DNA of 44,854 bases, taken from NCBI GenBank assembly GCA_001771935.1, contig MERD01000031.1, positions 1 through 44,854 on the forward strand, read 5' to 3'. The position numbers were made by a program, and so were the translations under genes. The notes beneath the pieces are model-generated. The model saw only the letters and a program-made list of their open reading frames with translations. It searched no databases and had not been told where the DNA came from. This stretch comes from Betaproteobacteria bacterium RIFCSPLOWO2_02_FULL_67_26. Its GTDB lineage: Bacteria; Pseudomonadota; Gammaproteobacteria; Burkholderiales; SG8-41. Below are positions 1 through 8,581 of the stretch, one piece after another (positions within the stretch are counted from its first letter, which is position 1; every line of letters starts with the position of its first letter).

Positions 1-575
1 ACGACGTCGGTTGGCGCGGCCGCCGCGGCCGGCGTCTCGACGTCCATCACCAGGCTTTCCTGGCCGCGCGTCATGGCGAGGTAGACCTCGGCGAGCAGCC
101 GGGCGTCGAGCAGCGCGCCGTGCAGGGTGCGGGCGGAATTGTCGATCTGGTAGCGCTCGCACAGCGCATCGAGGCCGTTGCGCTTCCCGGGATGCAGGTC
201 GCGCGCCATGCGCAGCGTGTCCACGATGGCCCCGCAGTACTCGGTGACCGGCTTCTGGTCCGCGAGGTCGAGCTCCCGGTTGAGGAAGGCGGTGTCGAAA
301 GCCGAATTGTGGATGACGAGCTCGGCGCCGCTGATGTAATCGAGCAACTCCGCGGCGACGTCGCCGAACTTCGGCTTGTCGCTCAGGAATTCAGTGGTCA
401 AACCGTGGACCTCGAGCGCCCCGGCCTCGCTCTCGCGCCCGGGATTGAGGTAGCGGTGGAAATCGTTGCCGGTGAAGCGCCGGTTGACGAGCTCGACCCC
501 CGCGATCTCGATGATGCGGTGGCCCAGCTCCGGCTCGAGGCCAGTGGTCTCCGTATCGAGAACGATCTGTCTCAT
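1..575 (-). CDS. dnaQ: DNA polymerase III epsilon subunit (3'-5' proofreading exonuclease), 3' end cut by window
   Basis: Encodes the proofreading exonuclease of the replicative polymerase, which removes misincorporated 3' nucleotides and binds the alpha subunit. The DEDDh exonuclease motifs are visible: Exo I DTETTG at residues 7-12, an Exo II segment NSAFDTAFL near residue 93, and Exo III HGALLDARLLAEVY near residue 152. About 191 codons are present. E. coli DnaQ has 243 residues, so roughly the last 50, the alpha-binding tail, lie outside the window. The ATG at 575 was chosen because the protein begins MRQIVLDTETTG, as the family does. It starts 10 bases after the rnhA stop, so it is the third gene of a methyltransferase-rnhA-dnaQ operon. 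The rnhA-dnaQ pairing is common in proteobacteria. Confidence 0.95.
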   Translation of the reverse strand, partial: MRQIVLDTETTGLEPELGHRIIEIAGVELVNRRFTGNDFHRYLNPGRESEAGALEVHGLTTEFLSDKPKFGDVAAELLDYISGAELVIHNSAFDTAFLNRELDLADQKPVTEYCGAIVDTLRMARDLHPGKRNGLDALCERYQIDNSARTLHGALLDARLLAEVYLAMTRGQESLVMDVETPAAAAAPTDV

Positions 576-585
576 GGCGCGCAGC

Positions 586-1029
586 TCACTTCATCACTTC
601 CGCAACCCCGCGGTTGGCCAGCTCGTCCGCTTTCTCGTTTCCCGGGTTCCCGACATGGCCGCGGACCCAGAGCCACTCGATTTCGTGCTCGCGCGCCAGC
701 TCGTCGAGGCGGCGCCACAGGTCCTCGTTCTTGACCGGCTTCCGGTCCGCCGTGCGCCAGCCGTTTTTCTTCCAGGTGTGGATCCAGGAGCGGATGCCCA
801 GCTGCACATACTGCGAGTCGGTATGCAACCGCGCGCGGCTGCCGGGCTTGAGCGCCTCGAGCGCGCGTATGACCGCGGTGAGCTCCATCCGGTTGTTGGT
901 GGTCTGGGACTCTCCGCCATGGAGCTCGCGGGTCTTGCCATCGTGCCGCAGCAGCGCGCCCCACCCGCCGACGCCGGGATTGCCCTTGCAGGCGCCGTCG
1001 GTGTAGATCTCGATCACTTCTTTCTTCAT
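586..1029 (-). CDS. rnhA: Ribonuclease HI
   Basis: Cleaves the RNA strand of RNA-DNA hybrids (R-loops, Okazaki primers). The 147-residue protein matches the usual bacterial RNase HI length. Visible features are the N-terminal [14 protein letters not shown] with the first catalytic Asp, the [16 protein letters not shown] segment with the catalytic Glu, HTDSQYV with the third carboxylate, the basic handle helix [20 protein letters not shown], and [15 protein letters not shown] with the catalytic His and last Asp. The frame stays open upstream to about 1407, but the ATG at 1029 gives the canonical N-terminus. This ATG overlaps the stop of the upstream methyltransferase gene by four bases (ATGA), so the two are probably translationally coupled. 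Confidence 0.96.
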   Translation of the reverse strand: MKKEVIEIYTDGACKGNPGVGGWGALLRHDGKTRELHGGESQTTNNRMELTAVIRALEALKPGSRARLHTDSQYVQLGIRSWIHTWKKNGWRTADRKPVKNEDLWRRLDELAREHEIEWLWVRGHVGNPGNEKADELANRGVAEVMK

Positions 1030-1790
1030 TGGGTCCGAATGACTTCGCGCGCCGTGACCGCCTCTTCCGGCTGCCTCACCTTCTTCGGAGCCGGGGCGAG
1101 CGCCTTCTCCGGCGCCAGGCGGTCGGTCCACTTCGGCATGATGAGCCGCATGCCCCGCACGCGCTTCACCGCCTGCAGGAAATAGACCCCGCCCGCGATC
1201 GGCCACCACCGGTCGCCCGCCGCGTCCATGAACGCGAAGCGGGCCAGCCACCGCTCGGTGACGCACGGCGGCGAATAGCAGCACATCTGCCCGCCCGTGA
1301 TCTCCAGCCCCAGCAGCGTCAGCCAGTCCTTCAGCCGCGGGAGATTGATGAAGCGGCCGTTCCAGGGATAGCGCGACTTGCGGCCGAAGGCGCGCCGGAC
1401 GCCCCACAGGCTCCAGGGATTGAAACAGGAGATCACCACCTGGGCTTCGGGCAGGAGCACCCGCGCGACCTCGCGCAGCACCTGGTGCGGGTTCTGGCTG
1501 AAATCGAGCACGTGCGGAAGCACGACGAGATCGATGCTGTTGCTGGCGATCGGCAGGTCCCGGAAATCGGTCTTGAGCCCCGCCGGCGCCGAAACATCCG
1601 CCGTCAGCCGGAACGTGATGCGGCTCGCGCGCAGCAGGTCGATCCCCGGCAGCCCGAGCTGCACGGCGTTATAGCCGAATATGTCGGCCACGGTCTTGTC
1701 GAAGTACTCCTGTTCCCGCGCGAGGAGGTATTGCCCGAGCGGCGTGGCGAGCCATTTGGAAGCATCGCGCGCCTTGTCGTTGCCGATCAT
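1026..1790 (-). CDS. SAM-dependent methyltransferase-like protein (Methyltransf_11 type) upstream of rnhA
   Basis: A 254-residue class I methyltransferase-fold protein. The middle of the fold is recognisable: [22 protein letters not shown] (motif II/III region), then a helix [20 protein letters not shown] and CFNPWSLWG. The glycine-rich SAM loop (GxGxG) normally found near residue 45 is not evident; the equivalent stretch reads [10 protein letters not shown], so cofactor binding is uncertain. The C-terminus holds a WW-containing hydrophobic stretch and a Lys/Pro-rich tail. Genes of this type commonly sit upstream of rnhA-dnaQ in Betaproteobacteria. The substrate cannot be read from the sequence. 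It is first in a three-gene operon and is divergent from gloB across only 41 bases. Confidence 0.8.
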   Translation of the reverse strand: MIGNDKARDASKWLATPLGQYLLAREQEYFDKTVADIFGYNAVQLGLPGIDLLRASRITFRLTADVSAPAGLKTDFRDLPIASNSIDLVVLPHVLDFSQNPHQVLREVARVLLPEAQVVISCFNPWSLWGVRRAFGRKSRYPWNGRFINLPRLKDWLTLLGLEITGGQMCCYSPPCVTERWLARFAFMDAAGDRWWPIAGGVYFLQAVKRVRGMRLIMPKWTDRLAPEKALAPAPKKVRQPEEAVTAREVIRTQ

Positions 1791-1806
1791 GCTCCGAGTT
1801 TATAAT
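1780..1806 (+). promoter_or_regulatory. Candidate gloB promoter (perfect -10)
   Basis: A perfect TATAAT lies at 1801-1806, 25 bases before the gloB ATG. TTGCCG at 1780-1785 could be the -35 element, but the 15-base spacing is short. The AT core (TTATAA) is palindromic and sits in the 41-base gap between two divergent genes, so it may also serve the minus-strand operon. Confidence 0.4.
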
Positions 1807-1831
1807 CGGCGTCGGCATTGCACAACTCGAT

Positions 1832-2602
1832 ATGAGCGCATACGAAATCATCCCGCTCCGCGCGTTCGCGGATAACTACGTCTGGACCCTTCGCGACGCG
1901 CGCTGCGCCGCGGTGGTGGACCCGGGCGACGCGCGCCCGGTGCTCGACTACCTGCAGCGGGAGAAGCTCGAGCTGGTCGCCATCCTCAATACGCATCACC
2001 ATGCCGATCACGTCGGCGGCAACGGCGGGCTGCTCGCGCGCTGGAAGGTGCCGGTGTTCGGCCCGCACGACGACCGCATCCGCGAGGTCACGCACAGGCT
2101 GAAGGACGGAAGCCGCTGCACGCTGCCGCATTTCGGCATCGAATTCGAGGTGTTCGAGATACCCGGCCACACGCGCACGCACATCGCGTTCCACGGCGGC
2201 GGCATGCTGTTCTGCGGCGACACCTTGTTCGCGGCGGGCTGCGGGCGGCTGTTCGAGGGCACGCCGAGACAGATGCACGATTCGCTGTCGCGGCTCATGC
2301 AGCTGCCGGACGACACGCGGGTCTATTGCGGGCACGAATACACGCTCTCCAACATCCGCTTCGCCAGGGCCGCCGACCCCGGCAACGCGGCGCTGCGCGA
2401 GCTCGAGGCCACGGCGAAGCGATTGCGCGACCGGGACCTGCCCACCCTGCCGTCCACCATCGGGCAGGAGAAGGCGACCAATCCGTTCGTGCGCGTGCGC
2501 GAGCCCGCCGTGGTCGCCTCGGCCAGCCGGTTCGCGGGCAAGGCATTGAGCGACCCCGTGAGCGTGCTGGGGGCGATACGGGAATGGAAGAACGGATTTT
2601 GA
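1832..2602 (+). CDS. gloB: Hydroxyacylglutathione hydrolase (glyoxalase II)
   Basis: Hydrolyses S-lactoylglutathione to lactate and glutathione, the second step of cytosolic methylglyoxal detoxification. The 256-residue length is typical. The metallo-beta-lactamase binuclear metal site is complete: THHHADH at residues 54-60, GHTRTHIAF with a metal His, FCGDTLFAAGCGRLFEG with the bridging Asp, and CGHEYT. The C-terminal glutathione-binding part, including NPFVRVREP, is present. The gene is alone on the plus strand between the divergent methyltransferase operon and mltD. Confidence 0.95.
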   Translation: MSAYEIIPLRAFADNYVWTLRDARCAAVVDPGDARPVLDYLQREKLELVAILNTHHHADHVGGNGGLLARWKVPVFGPHDDRIREVTHRLKDGSRCTLPHFGIEFEVFEIPGHTRTHIAFHGGGMLFCGDTLFAAGCGRLFEGTPRQMHDSLSRLMQLPDDTRVYCGHEYTLSNIRFARAADPGNAALRELEATAKRLRDRDLPTLPSTIGQEKATNPFVRVREPAVVASASRFAGKALSDPVSVLGAIREWKNGF

Positions 2603-2654
2603 TAAACCACTTTCGGTTTCCGTTAGAATACGATGATTTTTAACAATTTTCCTC

Positions 2655-2683
2655 TTGACGGAACTGTGCCTCTTGGCTACCAT
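2655..2683 (+). promoter_or_regulatory. Candidate sigma-70 promoter of mltD
   Basis: TTGACG (2655-2660), a 17-base spacer, then TACCAT (2678-2683). This lies 42 bases upstream of the mltD ATG in an AT-richer 123-base gap. A GAAGGAA ribosome-binding site follows just before the start. Confidence 0.6.
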
Positions 2684-2725
2684 CACGCTCTGCGGTAAAA
2701 GGCGTGTGGTGAGGGAAGGAACCGA

Positions 2726-4084
2726 ATGACGTTAAGAAGTTGGACGACCGGCCTTGCCGCTGCCCTCGTGGCAACCGGCTGCGCGCAGATTCCGACGGGC
2801 GAACCGGACCCCCTGGCCCAGGCCGAGGCCGTCACGCTGCCTGCTCCCGTAGCCGCGCCCGAGCCGCCGCCCACTCCGCCAGCGCCCGCGCAAGCGAAGG
2901 CGCCCGAGCCGCCGCCCCCGCCGGCCGATGTCTGGGAGCGCATCCGTGCCGGGTTCCGGCTGCCCAACCTGAACGGCCCGCTGGTGCAGCAGTGGGAACA
3001 GTATTACTCCAGCCGCCCGGATTACGTCGCGCGCATGGCCGAGCGCGGCGGCCGCTTCCTGTACCACGTGATGGAGGAAGTCGACCGGCGCAAGATGCCG
3101 GCCGAGATCGCGCTGCTGCCGATGATCGAGAGCGCCTATAACCCGCAGGCCTATTCGCGCGCCCACGCCTCGGGCATGTGGCAGTTCATTCCCTCGACCG
3201 GGAAGCTCTACGGGCTGCGTCAGAACTTCTGGTACGACGGGCGGCGCGACGTGCTGGCCGCGACCGGCGCCGCGCTGGATTACCTCGAGAAGCTCTACGC
3301 CCTGTTCGGCGACTGGAACCTCGCGCTCGCCGCGTACAACTGGGGCGAAGGCGCGGTCAGCCGGGCGATCGCGAGGAACCAGGCGAAAGGGCTGCCCGCC
3401 GACTACGAGAGCCTGGCGATGCCGGCGGAGACGCGCAATTACCTGCCCAAGCTGCAGGCGGTGAAGAACATCATCGCCAACCCGGAGCAGTACGGCATCC
3501 AGCTCGCGGACGTCCCGAACCGGCCCTATTTCGCCACCGTCTCCACCCACGGACACATCGACGTGAAGCTCGCCGCGAGCTTCGCCGAAATATCGCTGGA
3601 GGAATTCCGCTTCCTCAATCCGGCGCACAACAAGCCGGTGATCAAGTCCGACGGCTCCGAGACGATCGTGCTGCCGGTGGACAAGGTCGAAGTGTTCCAG
3701 CGCAACCTCCAGGCCCACGACCAGCCCCTGGTGTCCTGGCAGGCCTATACCGTGAAGCGCAGCGACAAGCCGGAGCAGATCGCCGCGAGGAACGGCATGA
3801 CCCTCGCCGAGCTGAAAGCGGTCAACGGCATCAACGGCAAGAAGAGAATCGTCCCCGGGCAGACCCTTATGGTGCCGCTGCGCGGCACCGCCGAACCGAA
3901 CCTGCCCGACCTGCCCGCGCCCAAGGTAACGCTGACGCGCTACCGGCCGAAGGGCCGCTGCGTGCAGGTCAAGAATGGCGTCCGGAAAGTCGTGAAGTGC
4001 CGGGCGCCCGCCAAGAAAGTCCCCGTCTCCAAGAAGGCGGCGCCCAAGAAACAGCCCCCCAAGCGCGTCAACGTCACGCTGTAG
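2726..4084 (+). CDS. mltD: Membrane-bound lytic murein transglycosylase D-like lipoprotein with LysM
   Basis: Cleaves the glycan strands of peptidoglycan to 1,6-anhydromuropeptides, anchored to the outer membrane as a lipoprotein. The 452-residue protein starts with a short signal peptide ending in the lipobox VATGC (Cys at about residue 19). A Pro/Ala-rich spacer follows (about residues 33-70), then the SLT domain: ALLPMIESAYNP carries the catalytic Glu, followed by ASGMWQFIPSTGKLYGL and ALAAYNWGEGAVSRAI. A C-terminal LysM peptidoglycan-binding repeat spans about residues 343-390, preceded by a degenerate one. The tail is unusually rich in Lys and Pro (KKVPVSKKAAPKKQPPKR), which could bind the cell-wall polyanion. 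It converges on yejF with a 12-base gap and no obvious terminator. Confidence 0.93.
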   Translation: MTLRSWTTGLAAALVATGCAQIPTGEPDPLAQAEAVTLPAPVAAPEPPPTPPAPAQAKAPEPPPPPADVWERIRAGFRLPNLNGPLVQQWEQYYSSRPDYVARMAERGGRFLYHVMEEVDRRKMPAEIALLPMIESAYNPQAYSRAHASGMWQFIPSTGKLYGLRQNFWYDGRRDVLAATGAALDYLEKLYALFGDWNLALAAYNWGEGAVSRAIARNQAKGLPADYESLAMPAETRNYLPKLQAVKNIIANPEQYGIQLADVPNRPYFATVSTHGHIDVKLAASFAEISLEEFRFLNPAHNKPVIKSDGSETIVLPVDKVEVFQRNLQAHDQPLVSWQAYTVKRSDKPEQIAARNGMTLAELKAVNGINGKKRIVPGQTLMVPLRGTAEPNLPDLPAPKVTLTRYRPKGRCVQVKNGVRKVVKCRAPAKKVPVSKKAAPKKQPPKRVNVTL

Positions 4085-4096
4085 ACGCGCAGCCCG

Positions 4097-6163
4097 TCAC
4101 ACCATTGGGTACAAGTGGCACGCCGCCGTGTGCGACGCGGTGAAGCGCGCGCTGTCCGGGTAGGCCTGCCCGCAGCGCTCGAAGGCGTCCGGGCAGCGCG
4201 GGTGGAAGTGGCAACCCGCCGGCGGGCTCACCGGCGAGGGCAGCTCGCCCTGCAACCGGATCACCTCCCGCTTCGTGGTTCGATCGAGCACGGGCACGGC
4301 CGATAGCAGCGCCCGCGTGTAAGGATGCCTCGGGGCGCGGAGCACCTCGTCCACGTGGCCGTGTTCGACGATGCGTCCGAGGTACATCACCGCGACTTCG
4401 TGGGCGAGGAATTCGATCACCGAGATGTTGTGGCTGATGAACAGGTAGGCGAGCCCCTTCTTCCGCTGCAGTGCCTTCAGCAAATTCAGAATCTGGGCCT
4501 GCACTGAGACATCGAGCGCGCTGGTCGGCTCGTCGCAAATGATGAGCCGCGGCTCGACGGAAAGCGCGCGCGCGATCGCGATGCGCTGGCGCTGCCCGCC
4601 GGAAAACTCGTGCGGGTAGCGGAACTTGACCTCGGGGTCGAGGCCCACCTCGGCGAGCAGCGCGTCCACGCGCGCCTGGCGCGCCTCGCGCCCCTCCCCC
4701 AGGCCCAACGCCGCCATGCCTTCCTCGAGCGTCTCCAGCACCCGCATGCGCGGGTTGAGCGAGGCATACGGGTCCTGGAAGATGATCTGGAAGTGCTTGC
4801 GCATCGGGCGGAGCGCGGCGCGCGACAGGTGCGCGAGGTCCGAGCCATTGAACACGACCTGGCCGCCGGTGGGCTCGACGAGCCGCAGGATCCCTTTGCC
4901 GACGGTGGTCTTGCCGCAGCCCGACTCGCCGACCAGCCCGAGGGTGCGGCCGGCCTCGATCTCGAGCGAGACGCCGTCCACGGCGCGGACGCGCGCGACG
5001 ACTCTCTTGAGCAACCCGCCATGGACGGGAAAGTGGACCTTCAGGTCCTTCACCAGAAGGAGTGACTCGTTGCTCGTAATGGGAAAAATGGGGTCAGGAA
5101 AAATGGGGTCAGAGTCGATTTTCTGACTCTGCATGGAGGAGTCTCTCTCAGAAATTCGACTCTGACCCCATTTTTCCGACTTGTCGGCGCCGGGCGCGTA
5201 GAGATGACAACGGGCAATTTGCCCGTTGCCGGCATCGTAGAGGCCCGGCACGGACTTGCGGCAGAGCTCCCACGCCGAATCGCAACGGTCGGCGAAGCGG
5301 CAGCCGGTGAACTCGCGCGTCAGGGCCGGCACGCTGCCGCGGATCACCGCGAGCGCGCCGTCGCGCTTGCTCCCGGAAGGCAGCGAGTCGAAGAGCTTTC
5401 TCGAATAGGGATGGGCGGGCCGCGCAAAGAAGGCGTCGCGCGATGCCGTCTCCACGATCTCGCCGGCGTACATCACCGCGACGCGGTGCGCCATCCCGGA
5501 CACCACCCCGAGGTCGTGCGTGATCAGCATCAGCGACATGCGGCGGGTCTTCTGCAGCTCGCGCAGGACGTCCAGCACCTGCGCCTGGATCGTGACGTCG
5601 AGCGCGGTGGTCGGCTCGTCGGCGACGAGGAGCTCCGGATCGCAGGCGAGCGCCATCGCGATCATGACGCGCTGCTTCATGCCGCCGGAGAGCTGGAACG
5701 GGTACTCGTCCTTGCGGCGCGCGGCGTCGGGGATGCGCACGGCCTCGAGAAGCTCGCGCACGCGCGCTGCCAGCGCACCGCCCTCGAGGGGGGTATGGCG
5801 CCGCAATGCCTCCGCGACCTGCTCGCCGGCGGTCATCACGGGGTTCAACGAGAGCGCCGGCTCCTGGAAGATCATGCCGATGCGCCGCCCCCGCACGTCG
5901 CGCATTCCCGACTCGGGCATCTGCAGCAGGTCCTGCCCGTCGAGCTCCACGCTGCCGCCGACGATGCCGCCCGCATCCGGCAGCAGCCGCATGATCGAGA
6001 GCGCGGTCATGGACTTGCCGCATCCCGACTCGCCCACCAGCGCGAAGGTCTCCCCGCGCCGGACGTCGAAGGACACGCGGTCCACCGCGCGGACGATGGC
6101 GTCTCCGGCATCCAGCCAGGTCCTGAGATCCCTGACGCTGAGCAGCGGCCGCTCCGGGCTCAT
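4097..6163 (-). CDS. yejF: Fused double-ATPase subunit of an oligopeptide ABC importer (YejF / DppD-DppF type)
   Basis: Energises peptide import from the cytoplasmic side. The 688-residue protein has two complete ATPase domains. Domain 1 has Walker A GESGCGKS near residue 45, signature LSGGMKQR and Walker B LLVADEPTTALD, followed by the Cys-containing oligopeptide-transporter tail (TGCRFADRCDSAWELC). Domain 2 has Walker A GESGCGKT, signature FSGGQRQR, LIICDEPTSALD and the same tail (GCHFHPRCPDAFERC). E. coli YejF has 529 residues; the excess comes from the extra tail in domain 1 and from a linker (about residues 329-360) encoded by an inverted-repeat element. The ATG at 6163 lies 4 bases after the yejE stop. 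A TTG at 6187 would overlap yejE more and is less likely. Last gene of the yejABEF operon. Confidence 0.93.
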   Translation of the reverse strand: MSPERPLLSVRDLRTWLDAGDAIVRAVDRVSFDVRRGETFALVGESGCGKSMTALSIMRLLPDAGGIVGGSVELDGQDLLQMPESGMRDVRGRRIGMIFQEPALSLNPVMTAGEQVAEALRRHTPLEGGALAARVRELLEAVRIPDAARRKDEYPFQLSGGMKQRVMIAMALACDPELLVADEPTTALDVTIQAQVLDVLRELQKTRRMSLMLITHDLGVVSGMAHRVAVMYAGEIVETASRDAFFARPAHPYSRKLFDSLPSGSKRDGALAVIRGSVPALTREFTGCRFADRCDSAWELCRKSVPGLYDAGNGQIARCHLYAPGADKSEKWGQSRISERDSSMQSQKIDSDPIFPDPIFPITSNESLLLVKDLKVHFPVHGGLLKRVVARVRAVDGVSLEIEAGRTLGLVGESGCGKTTVGKGILRLVEPTGGQVVFNGSDLAHLSRAALRPMRKHFQIIFQDPYASLNPRMRVLETLEEGMAALGLGEGREARQARVDALLAEVGLDPEVKFRYPHEFSGGQRQRIAIARALSVEPRLIICDEPTSALDVSVQAQILNLLKALQRKKGLAYLFISHNISVIEFLAHEVAVMYLGRIVEHGHVDEVLRAPRHPYTRALLSAVPVLDRTTKREVIRLQGELPSPVSPPAGCHFHPRCPDAFERCGQAYPDSARFTASHTAACHLYPMV
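5082..5177. repeat. REP-like inverted repeat embedded in the yejF linker
   Basis: Two arms of 27 bases (5097-5123 and 5151-5177) are reverse complements with one mismatch. Each arm carries GGAAAAATGGGGTCAGAGTC. The 27-base centre contains a second small stem, GACTC (5125-5129) with GAGTC (5139-5143). The first 15 bases of the left arm are duplicated directly in front of it (5082-5096 and 5097-5111), giving the peptide repeat DPIFP-DPIFP. The whole block is 96 bases, exactly 32 codons, so the reading frame survives. Its A-runs differ from the surrounding GC-rich code, which suggests a later insertion. Confidence 0.85.
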
Positions 6164-6167
6164 TCGA

Positions 6168-7604
6168 TCACGCTTTTTGAGCGGCAAGGCGGAACGGACG
6201 CGCCGTGCGAATGCGAGGATCGAACGCGTCCCGGACCGCGTCCGCGAACAGATTCGCGGAGAGCACCATCAGCAGCATGAAGCAGAACGCCGCCGCGAGC
6301 GACCACCACACCATGGGGTCGCGCGCCATCTCCAGGCGCGCGCTGTTGATCATGGTGCCGAAGCTGATCGTCGAGGGATCCACGCCGACGCCGACGTAGG
6401 ACAGCACGGCCTCGGCCAGCACCAGCCCCGAGAAATCCATCACCACCGCGATCAGGACGATGTGCATGACGTTGGGCAGGATGTGCCGGGTGAGGATGCG
6501 CCAGTGCGACACGCCGAACGCGTGCGCCGCCTGGATGTATTCCATCTCGCGCAGCTTCAGCGCTTCCCCGCGCAGCAGCCGGGCGAGCCCGGTCCAGCTG
6601 GTGATGCCGAGGATCACGCACAGGAACAGCAGCCTCAGGTCGGCGCGCGCCGTCACGGTGTCGAACAGCTCGGGATGCGTCTCGATGTACACCTGCATCA
6701 TCAGCACCGCGGCGGCAATCAGCAGCACGCCCGGGATCGAGGAGAGCGTGGTGTAGAGGTACTGGATCGCATCGTCCACCCAGCCCTTGAAATAGCCCGC
6801 CATGACGCCCAGCAGGAGCGCAAACGGCAGCATCACCAGCGTGGTGAGGGTCCCGATCACGAGCCCGGTGCGGATGCTCTTCAGCGATTGATAGAACACG
6901 TCCTGCCCCACCTTGTCGGTGCCGAACACGTGGTATTTCGCGGCAAGCGCCAGCAGCGGCATGCCGGCCACCAGCACCACGGCCAGCGTGACGAGCACCG
7001 CGCGCCACGGCACTTCAGTCTCTCCGCGCCAGATCGCCCTCCAGATTTCGTCCACGTCGGCCCCTGCCCGCCGCGCGAGCAGCGCGCACAGCAGGATCGC
7101 CAGGACGAGCCACAGCACAACGCCGGCCGCCGCACCCCACAGCGCGCGGCGCGCAATGTCGGATGCCCACTGCTCCTCCGGCTGCTCCAGGTGCGCTCCG
7201 CCATGCTTGAGCCGGGGGTAATCGCGCGCCTGCCCGCCGCCCGGCAGCTCTATCGTTTCCTTGGCGAACAGCCGGGTGGCAAGCGGCGCGGAGTACGTCT
7301 TCTCCTTGCGCGCCCTGAGCGGCGCGGCGATGGCGTCGAGCAACGAGAGCACTTCCACCGCGTAGACGGTCTTGCCGTCCTTGACCGCGACGGAGGGCCG
7401 GTAGTGGACCGAGTCGGCGAGCCCGATGACGACGAAGAGCGCGAGCAGCGCCGCCGCCGCCAGGCCGCCCGGGCTTCGCGCCACCTTGCGCCAGGGCGCC
7501 GCCAGGTGCTCGTGCCGGCGCACGTGCCACGCGAGCAGCAGCACCACCACCACCAGCAGGTAGATCAGCGCGTCGGTCCAGAGGATGACGATCTTGAAAG
7601 GCAT
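6168..7604 (-). CDS. yejE: Oligopeptide ABC transporter permease (YejE / OppC type) with enlarged N-terminus
   Basis: Inner-membrane permease of the peptide importer. The C-terminal half is a standard BPD_transp_1 permease with the ATPase-contacting EAA loop EYIQAAHAFGVSHWRILTRH and the downstream membrane spans. At 478 residues it is much longer than E. coli YejE (341). The added N-terminal part has extra hydrophobic segments at about residues 10-28, 45-63, 150-172 and 200-220, with a charged, probably periplasmic stretch between the second and third. Its ATG overlaps the last base of the yejB stop (TAATG). The stop lies 4 bases before yejF, so the operon is compact and likely coupled in translation. 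Confidence 0.92.
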   Translation of the reverse strand: MPFKIVILWTDALIYLLVVVVLLLAWHVRRHEHLAAPWRKVARSPGGLAAAALLALFVVIGLADSVHYRPSVAVKDGKTVYAVEVLSLLDAIAAPLRARKEKTYSAPLATRLFAKETIELPGGGQARDYPRLKHGGAHLEQPEEQWASDIARRALWGAAAGVVLWLVLAILLCALLARRAGADVDEIWRAIWRGETEVPWRAVLVTLAVVLVAGMPLLALAAKYHVFGTDKVGQDVFYQSLKSIRTGLVIGTLTTLVMLPFALLLGVMAGYFKGWVDDAIQYLYTTLSSIPGVLLIAAAVLMMQVYIETHPELFDTVTARADLRLLFLCVILGITSWTGLARLLRGEALKLREMEYIQAAHAFGVSHWRILTRHILPNVMHIVLIAVVMDFSGLVLAEAVLSYVGVGVDPSTISFGTMINSARLEMARDPMVWWSLAAAFCFMLLMVLSANLFADAVRDAFDPRIRTARPFRLAAQKA

Positions 7605-8581
7605 TATTCGAATCTCACGCGGGGATCGACCCAGGTGTATGAGATGTCCGTAACAATGAGCCCGACGATGTAGAGCACCGAGCCGAGGAAGACCATCGCG
7701 CGCACCACGGCGAAGTCCTGGGAGTTGATGGCGTCTATGGTGTAGCTGCCCAGCCCCGGAATGCCGAAGAAAGCTTCCGTGACGAGGCTGCCCATGAACA
7801 GCAGCGGGATCACCACCACCACGCCGGTGAGGATCGGAATCATCGCGTTGGCGAGCACGTGGCGGAACAGCACGCGCAGCTCGGAAAGCCCCTTGGCGCG
7901 CGCGGTGCGCACGTAATCCTTGCTGATTTCCTCGAGGAAGATGGTGCGGTACCAGCGCGTGCTCGCCCCGATCCCGCTCACCACGCCGATGATGACCGGC
8001 AGCACCAGGAACTTGAGCGCGTTCGCGCCGCCGTCGTAGCCCGAGATCGGCACCAGGTTGAGGAGCTTGCCGACGAGGTACTGGCCGCCGATGATGTAGA
8101 ACAGCCCCGAGATGGACATCATCATCACGCAGGCCACCACGCCCCAGAAGTCCACGTAGGTCGCGCGGAAGAACGCCATCAGCAGCGCGAACGTGAGGTA
8201 GGCCGCGAGGCCCAGCAGGAACACCGGCAGCGCGATCGCGAGGCTCGCCCACATGCGGTTGCCGATGTCGTAGCCGATGTCGCGCCCCTGGTCGGAACGG
8301 CCGAACTCGAAGGCGAACAGCTTCACCGACTTCTCGTAGAAGATGGTGTCGGTGAACGCCTGCGCGCCGGCGGCCGCCCCGTTGTAGAGCAGCGCCTTGT
8401 CGTAGCCCCGCTCTTCCTTCCATTTCCGGATCGCCTCCGGCGTCACGCGCTTCACCCCCAGGTGCACGCGCGCCATGTCGTCCGGCGAGTTGACGACGAA
8501 GAACAGCGTGAAGGTGATGACGTTGACCCCGATCAGGATCGGGATGGCGTAGAGCAGGCGGCGGATGATGTAGGCGATCAT
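7604..8581 (-). CDS. yejB: Oligopeptide ABC transporter permease (YejB / OppB type)
   Basis: First inner-membrane permease of the peptide importer, 325 residues. It begins MIAYIIRRLLYAIPILIGVN, the typical OppB/DppB first membrane segment. A periplasmic loop with SDQGRDIGYDI follows, then further spans and the EAA loop DYVRTARAKGLSELRVLFRH. It ends in the conserved DISYTWVDPRVRFE. The frame is open further upstream, but the ATG at 8581 gives the family N-terminus and overlaps the yejA stop by four bases. Overlaps on both sides imply balanced expression of the complex. Confidence 0.94.
   Translation of the reverse strand: MIAYIIRRLLYAIPILIGVNVITFTLFFVVNSPDDMARVHLGVKRVTPEAIRKWKEERGYDKALLYNGAAAGAQAFTDTIFYEKSVKLFAFEFGRSDQGRDIGYDIGNRMWASLAIALPVFLLGLAAYLTFALLMAFFRATYVDFWGVVACVMMMSISGLFYIIGGQYLVGKLLNLVPISGYDGGANALKFLVLPVIIGVVSGIGASTRWYRTIFLEEISKDYVRTARAKGLSELRVLFRHVLANAMIPILTGVVVVIPLLFMGSLVTEAFFGIPGLGSYTIDAINSQDFAVVRAMVFLGSVLYIVGLIVTDISYTWVDPRVRFE

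Noticed and set aside
4085-4096. Terminator between converging mltD and yejF
   Set aside because: Only 12 bases separate the stops and no stem-loop with a T-run is visible nearby.
5131-5134. Internal ATG in the yejF linker as the start of a separate second ATPase gene
   Set aside because: The frame is continuous through both ATPase domains, fused YejF is known, and no ribosome-binding site precedes this ATG on the minus strand.
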